From: Vulcanimicrobiota bacterium
GTDB taxonomy: Bacteria > Eremiobacterota > Eremiobacteria > Baltobacterales > Baltobacteraceae
DNA: 9,582 nt
Assembly (NCBI GenBank): GCA_028287545.1
Contig: JAQBPL010000180.1
Span: 1 to 9,582 of the forward strand
Direction: 5' to 3'
Shown here: in pieces, positions 6,125 to 9,582 of the stretch
How the letters are laid out: each line of letters opens with the position of its first letter
Numbering within the stretch: position 1 is the first letter of the stretch
Notes under the pieces: model-generated
Told to the model about the DNA's origin: nothing
The model's input: the letters and a program-made list of their open reading frames with translations, nothing else
The model's database searches: none
Made by a program: the position numbers and the translations under genes

Positions 6125-7380
6125 GCCGCCGCTTCTCCCGGCAGCCGCACGCCGCGCACCGAAGCCGGGCCCAGCACGCACAGTCCGCGCTGCGCCGGTG
6201 CCAGCAGTTCGCGCGCCAGCGCGTCGACCTGCGCCGCGTCGACGGCGTCGAACGCTTCTTCTACTTCTTCGGTCGAGATCTGGCGCCCGTGAACGAGCAC
6301 GTTGCGCGCCAAGCGCGACATGCGGTTGAACGTGCTCTCGAGCGCGAGCGTGAGGTTGCCTTTGAGGTGCTCGCGCGCACGTTCCAACTCGTCGACCGCG
6401 ACGCCGTCGTGCAAGAGACGGTCGAGTTCGTCGCCGATCACGTCGACGCATTCCTGTACGCGCTCCGGCGTGCAGCCCGCGCTGACGCCGAACAATCCCG
6501 CCGCGCGGTACGACTGCTGGAAGGTGGAGATTTCATAGGCCAGGCCGCGCTGCTCGCGCACGCTTTGAAAGAGCCGGCTCGACATGCCGCCGCCGAGGAT
6601 CGTATCGAGGACCGAGAGCGCGTAGCGGCGCTCGTCGCGCATCGCGAGTCCGGGCGTGCCGAGCAGGACGTAGGCTTGTTCCGTCTCGTCGATCGTCACG
6701 TCGAGCCCCTGCGTGAACCGGGGTACCTCCGCGGCCGGCGGAACGACGTCGCCGCCGAAGTCCGCGAAGGCGTGCGCGGCGAGCTGCACGACGGCGTCGT
6801 GGTCGACGTTGCCGGCCGCCGTCACGAAGACGGTCGAGGGCGCATAGCGGGTCGCGCGCCAGCGCAGCAGCTCCTCGCGGCCGATCGCCTTCACCGTGTG
6901 CGCGTACCCGATCGTCGGATCGCCGAGGTTCGCTCCGCTCCACAACGTGCGCGCGAAGCGGTCGTGCACGACCTCGCCCGGCGAATCGTCGTACATCTTG
7001 ATCTCTTCGAGGACGACTTGCTGCTCGCGCGCAAGATCGTCGCCGTCGAAGAGCGCGTGCTGCAGCATGTCGGCAAGCACGTCGACCGCGCGCGGCAGAT
7101 GGCGATCGACGACGTGCGCGTAGAAGCAGGTCGTCTCTTTGTCGGTCATCGCGTTGAGCTCGCCGCCCACCGCGTCCATCTCTTCGGCGATCGCCCGCGC
7201 CGTGCGGCGCGGCGTCCCTTTGAAGACCATGTGTTCGAGCAGGTGGGAGATGCCGCGCCGCTCGGCCGGCTCGGTCGCCGAACCGACGTCGCACCACAGG
7301 CCGATCGTGGCAGAGCGAACGTGCGTCATCGTCTCGGTCAGGACGCGCAGACCGTTGGGGAGCGTCGTAATGCGGATCAT
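6121..7380 (-). CDS. M16 family zinc metallopeptidase (processing-peptidase/PqqL-like)
   Basis: This 419-aa protein has the length of a single-chain bacterial M16B peptidase. The inverted zinc motif H46-L-L-E49-H50 sits in RRGISHLLEHMVFKGT; E49 is the catalytic base, and E126 in VVLEEIKMYDD, 76 residues past H50, is the third zinc ligand. The second, non-catalytic half carries the conserved GGGMSSRLFQSVREQRGLAYEI segment (263-284), with the Arg/Tyr pair R278 and Y282 that binds substrate. No signal peptide is visible, so it is probably cytoplasmic, degrading or processing peptides. The ATG at 7380 overlaps the preceding stop by 4 nt (ATGA) and has a good AAGGGAG ribosome site 7 nt upstream. 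In many bacteria a similar M16 gene lies near pnp or dut; here it sits between a secreted protein and an Amj flippase. Confidence 0.95.
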   Translation of the reverse strand: MIRITTLPNGLRVLTETMTHVRSATIGLWCDVGSATEPAERRGISHLLEHMVFKGTPRRTARAIAEEMDAVGGELNAMTDKETTCFYAHVVDRHLPRAVDVLADMLQHALFDGDDLAREQQVVLEEIKMYDDSPGEVVHDRFARTLWSGANLGDPTIGYAHTVKAIGREELLRWRATRYAPSTVFVTAAGNVDHDAVVQLAAHAFADFGGDVVPPAAEVPRFTQGLDVTIDETEQAYVLLGTPGLAMRDERRYALSVLDTILGGGMSSRLFQSVREQRGLAYEISTFQQSYRAAGLFGVSAGCTPERVQECVDVIGDELDRLLHDGVAVDELERAREHLKGNLTLALESTFNRMSRLARNVLVHGRQISTEEVEEAFDAVDAAQVDALARELLAPAQRGLCVLGPASVRGVRLPGEAAA

Positions 7381-7940
7381 CCGCCCGCTCCCTTCGCCAA
7401 GGACGCTCGGAAGGCCGGGTCCCAGAAGACGCCCCGCCCATCGAGGAGGCGGGCCCGGACCGCGCCGCGTGTCGCGCGAGGCACCGTGATCGAGAAAACG
7501 GTCGCCGAGGTCGGCTTCGCGTAATCGCCGCTGACGACCAACCCATGCTGGGCATCCAGCGGTACGGTCGCCCAGGCGTCCAGCTCGTCCAGCTCCGGCG
7601 CCGCGGCAAACGCACCGTCGATCAGCGCCGCGATCTCGGCGTTCCAGGCCGGCAGGTCCAGCGGCCGGTGGAACTTCGTTCCGCTCACGACCAAGCCGCA
7701 GTCGACGTGGCGTCCCAAGCGCTCGCAGCGCACGCGCAGGAGCTGCGCCGACAGCGGACGAGCCAGCAGGGCCGCCGCGATGCGCCGTGCCGTCGCGACG
7801 TCGCCGCCCGCGCTGCGGGCAGTGACGCGCGGGTCGTCGGCCCGCGCGGCGAGCGGCGCGCAGGCGAGGACCGCCGCCGCGACGACCGCGAGCAGGCTAG
7901 TACGATTGCGCGAAATAGGCCTGGTACCGGGCGGGCTCAC
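7377..7940 (-). CDS. Secreted protein of unknown function
   Basis: I do not recognise this 187-aa protein. It begins with a convincing Sec signal peptide: three Arg in the first 13 residues, a hydrophobic core [17 protein letters not shown] and an ARA|DD cleavage site after residue 34. The mature part (about 153 aa) has no further membrane segment. It contains two cysteines nine residues apart (C72, C81), which could form a disulfide, and a C-terminal half with alternating hydrophobic residues ([22 protein letters not shown]) suggesting beta structure. The GTG at 7940 is the only ordinary start that keeps the basic n-region. It overlaps the proS end by 44 nt and lacks a clear Shine-Dalgarno; a CTG at 7895 is a less likely alternative. 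The stop overlaps the M16 start by 4 nt, so co-translation with the peptidase is likely. Confidence 0.72.
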   Translation of the reverse strand: MSPPGTRPISRNRTSLLAVVAAAVLACAPLAARADDPRVTARSAGGDVATARRIAAALLARPLSAQLLRVRCERLGRHVDCGLVVSGTKFHRPLDLPAWNAEIAALIDGAFAAAPELDELDAWATVPLDAQHGLVVSGDYAKPTSATVFSITVPRATRGAVRARLLDGRGVFWDPAFRASLAKGAGG

Positions 7941-9330
7941 CGCAGGCGGTGCACCGATCGTGCAGCGCGGGCTCGCGCAAGTTGCGGGTCGATGCGCCCG
8001 TCGTTTCCTTCACGAACGCTTCGCATTCGGGCCGGCCGCACCACGGGATGTCGATCATCCCGGCGCGTTCCGCGCACAGGCGCAGGAACTCGTCGCGATC
8101 GGTCGTCGAGAACGTGTGCTCGGTGAGAAACGCCTTCGCCTGCGCGAACAAGTTCTGCTGAATCTGCTCGAGGATCTCCGGAATGCGCGCGACGACCTCA
8201 CCGAGCGGAACCGCTTGCTTCTGCCCGTCTTCTTTCACCGCTTTGTCGCGGCGCACGAGCGTCGCGACGCCCGCTTCCAGATCGCGGTTGCCGATCTCCA
8301 GGCGAATCGGGACGCCGCGCATGTCCCACTCGTTGAACTTGTAGCCCGGCGACTGCCCCGGCCGGTCGTCGAGTTTCACGCGCAGTCCGGCCGCCTTGCA
8401 CTCCGCAAAGAGCGCTCGGGCTTGCTCGAAAAGCGCGGTCGTGTCGCCGCGCGGAATCGGCACGATCACCACTTCGGTCGGCGCCATCTTCGGCGGGATG
8501 CGCAGCCCGCGGTCGTCGCCGTGCGTCATGATCAGCCCGCCGAGCATGCGCCACGACATCCCCCACGACGTCGTCCAGCAGTACTCTTCCGACTGGTCCT
8601 CGCTCAGATACTTGATGTCGTAGGCGCGCGCGAAGTTCTGACCGAGCTCGTGCGAGGTCGCGGACTGCAGGGCTTTGCCGTCCGGCATCAACGCCTCGAT
8701 CGAGAACGTGTGGTTCGCGCCCGCGAACCGTTCCGAGGCGCTCTTCTCGCCTTTATAGACGGGAACGGCGCAGACGTCTTCGGCGACCTCGCGGTACACT
8801 TCGAGCATCCGCGCGACTTCTTCCGCCGCTTCCGCCTCGGTGGCGTGTGCGGTGTGGCCTTCCTGCCACAGGAACTCGGCCGTGCGCAGGAACGGGCGCG
8901 TGCGCTTCTCCCAGCGCATGACGTTCGCCCATTGGTTGATCAGGATGGGGAGATCGCGATACGACTGGATCCACTCGGCGTACATGACGCCGATGACGAC
9001 CTCGGAGGTCGGCCGGATCGCCAGCCGCTCGGGGAGCTTTTCGGAGCCGCCTTCGGTCACCCAGAGGACTTCCGGGGCGAACCCCTCGACGTGCTCCGCT
9101 TCCTTGGTCAGCAGCGACTCGGGGATCAGCAGCGGAAAATAGGCGTTCTCGTGTCCGGTCTCTTTGAAGCGCCGGTCGAGCTCTGCTTGGAGACGCTCCC
9201 ACAGCCCGTAGCCGAACGGCCGCAGCACGAGGCAGCCGCGCACGGGGGCCTGCGAAACGAGCTCGGCTCGATAGCAGACGGCGTTGTACCACTCGGAGAG
9301 GTCGTCGTTCTTCGTCGGGATGCGTTCCAT
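7897..9330 (-). CDS. proS: Prolyl-tRNA synthetase, type 3 (archaeal/eukaryotic-like)
   Basis: This 477-aa class II aminoacyl-tRNA synthetase charges tRNA-Pro with proline in the cytoplasm. It is the short type without the bacterial editing insertion. Numbered from the ATG, motif 2 is [20 protein letters not shown] (139-158) and motif 3 is [20 protein letters not shown] (265-284). The anticodon-binding domain follows (VVIVPIPRG from about 287). The C-terminal zinc domain has four Cys spaced as in Thermus ProRS: C431-x4-C436 and C460-x2-C463. The protein ends in a Tyr (YFAQSY), as in Thermus, where the terminal residue reaches the active site. I chose the ATG at 9330; a TTG at 9336 would add two residues. 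Neither has a clear ribosome site. It appears to be the first gene of the minus-strand block. Confidence 0.97.
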   Translation of the reverse strand: MERIPTKNDDLSEWYNAVCYRAELVSQAPVRGCLVLRPFGYGLWERLQAELDRRFKETGHENAYFPLLIPESLLTKEAEHVEGFAPEVLWVTEGGSEKLPERLAIRPTSEVVIGVMYAEWIQSYRDLPILINQWANVMRWEKRTRPFLRTAEFLWQEGHTAHATEAEAAEEVARMLEVYREVAEDVCAVPVYKGEKSASERFAGANHTFSIEALMPDGKALQSATSHELGQNFARAYDIKYLSEDQSEEYCWTTSWGMSWRMLGGLIMTHGDDRGLRIPPKMAPTEVVIVPIPRGDTTALFEQARALFAECKAAGLRVKLDDRPGQSPGYKFNEWDMRGVPIRLEIGNRDLEAGVATLVRRDKAVKEDGQKQAVPLGEVVARIPEILEQIQQNLFAQAKAFLTEHTFSTTDRDEFLRLCAERAGMIDIPWCGRPECEAFVKETTGASTRNLREPALHDRCTACGEPARYQAYFAQSY

Positions 9331-9459
9331 GGCCAACCGGCCGGGGTTCGCGCAGGTGCAGACGCGTCCTCTCTGCGCGGCGGTGCTGGAACTCGGGGCA
9401 GCCGTTCGGGAAGGTCCTGCTTCCGCGGGTCTCGTCCCGCGACACGCGAATCTTCCCGT
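9331..9459. promoter_or_regulatory. Divergent intergenic region between proS and the cobalamin adenosyltransferase
   Basis: This 129-bp gap should hold promoters for both divergent genes. I see no convincing -35/-10 pair on either strand and no Shine-Dalgarno next to either start. An 8-bp palindrome, CCGGCCGG (9337-9344), lies just before the proS start. ACGCGAATCT occurs twice around the other start (9444-9453 and 9472-9481), the second copy inside the coding region. Confidence 0.5.
9424..9441. repeat. Perfect inverted repeat in the divergent promoter region
   Basis: CGCGGG (9424-9429) and CCCGCG (9436-9441) are perfect 6-bp arms around a 6-nt spacer, ending 18 nt before the adenosyltransferase ATG. 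It could be an operator or an RNA hairpin in its leader. In GC-rich DNA, chance is a real alternative. Confidence 0.4.
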
Positions 9460-9582
9460 ATGCCGAAGCTGACGCGAATCTATACCCGGACCGGCGACGA
9501 CGGGACGACGGGGCTCGTCGGCGGACAGCGCGTCAAGAAGAACGCGCTGCGCATCGAGGCGTATGGGACGGTCGACGAGCTC
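9460..9582 (+). CDS. pduO: PduO-type ATP:cob(I)alamin adenosyltransferase, N-terminal part (3' truncated by window edge)
   Basis: Only 41 codons are in the window, but they are diagnostic. The N-terminus has [19 protein letters not shown] followed by [15 protein letters not shown], the ATP-binding N-terminal signature of the PduO/MMAB family (often labelled cobO in automatic annotation, although true CobO/CobA is a different fold). The enzyme transfers the adenosyl group of ATP to cob(I)alamin to make adenosylcobalamin, the cofactor of methylmalonyl-CoA mutase, diol dehydratases and some ribonucleotide reductases. The ATG at 9460 starts the family motif at the usual distance. No Shine-Dalgarno is seen, so a leaderless or unusual start is possible. 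The rest of the protein, including the C-terminal helices, lies outside the window. Confidence 0.93.
   Translation, partial: MPKLTRIYTRTGDDGTTGLVGGQRVKKNALRIEAYGTVDEL

Noticed and set aside
6289..7524. Long plus-strand open frame (about 411 codons) opposite the M16 peptidase.
   Set aside because: It is an antisense shadow; the minus strand has the intact HxxEH peptidase with consistent motifs throughout.
5221..7870. CAGGCGAGGA repeated at 5221 and 7861.
   Set aside because: Both copies encode the Leu-Ala-Cys-Ala part of signal peptides; similar amino acids and codon bias explain the match.
9380..9459. Possible cobalamin riboswitch before the adenosyltransferase (pieces such as GGGAA and CCCGCGAC).
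   Set aside because: The order and spacing do not fit the class, the B12 box (AGCCAGGAGACC-like) is absent before the start codon, and the 129-bp gap is too short for the full aptamer.
9331..9459. Possible T-box leader for proS.
   Set aside because: No T-box antiterminator core (TGGNACCGCG-like) and no terminator with T-run on the minus strand.

Overview
The window is GC-rich bacterial chromosomal DNA, densely packed, with no sign of plasmid, phage, IS element, CRISPR or RNA genes. It holds ten protein genes (two cut by the window edges) in two convergent blocks that meet at a repeat-filled gap around 4376-4595, plus a divergent start at the right edge. Lineage cannot be fixed from sequence alone. 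The high GC, many GTG starts, archaeal/eukaryotic-type prolyl-tRNA synthetase, Amj-type flippase and actinobacterial-looking aldehyde dehydrogenase suggest a high-GC, possibly deep-branching phylum (an Eremiobacterota-like lineage is one guess, at low confidence).

Plus-strand block (2-4375): the C-terminal part of a PIG-V-like membrane mannosyltransferase, a GtrA-family small membrane protein, and an ArnT/PMT-like GT-C glycosyltransferase are joined by two 4-nt GTGA stop/start overlaps. They look like one translationally coupled unit that moves polyprenyl-linked sugars across the membrane and transfers them outside it. A divergent 577-aa aldehyde dehydrogenase follows. It overlaps the glycosyltransferase end by 28 nt but has its own strong Shine-Dalgarno sequence.

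Gap 4376-4595: there are no genes here. It holds a nested, nearly mirror-symmetric set of short repeats (about 4385-4573). Among them are two hairpins in opposite orientation with almost identical 14-nt loops and arms that differ by compensatory base-pair changes. This looks like a REP/dispersed-repeat element lodged between two convergent transcripts.

Minus-strand block (9330 down to 4596), in transcription order: proS (type 3 prolyl-tRNA synthetase), a secreted protein of unknown function, an M16 zinc peptidase, an Amj-family lipid II flippase and a TPR lipoprotein. All four junctions overlap (44, 4, 4 and 1 nt), so the five genes probably form one operon. Four of the five products are membrane-bound, exported or plausibly linked to envelope maintenance.

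Right edge: a PduO-type ATP:cob(I)alamin adenosyltransferase starts at 9460 on the plus strand, divergent from proS, and runs off the window. The 129-bp divergent gap holds a perfect 6-bp-stem inverted repeat but no promoter, T-box or cobalamin riboswitch that I could defend. The gene families are mostly known. The least explained parts are the central repeat structure and the coupled Amj/M16/TPR-lipoprotein/secreted-protein arrangement.
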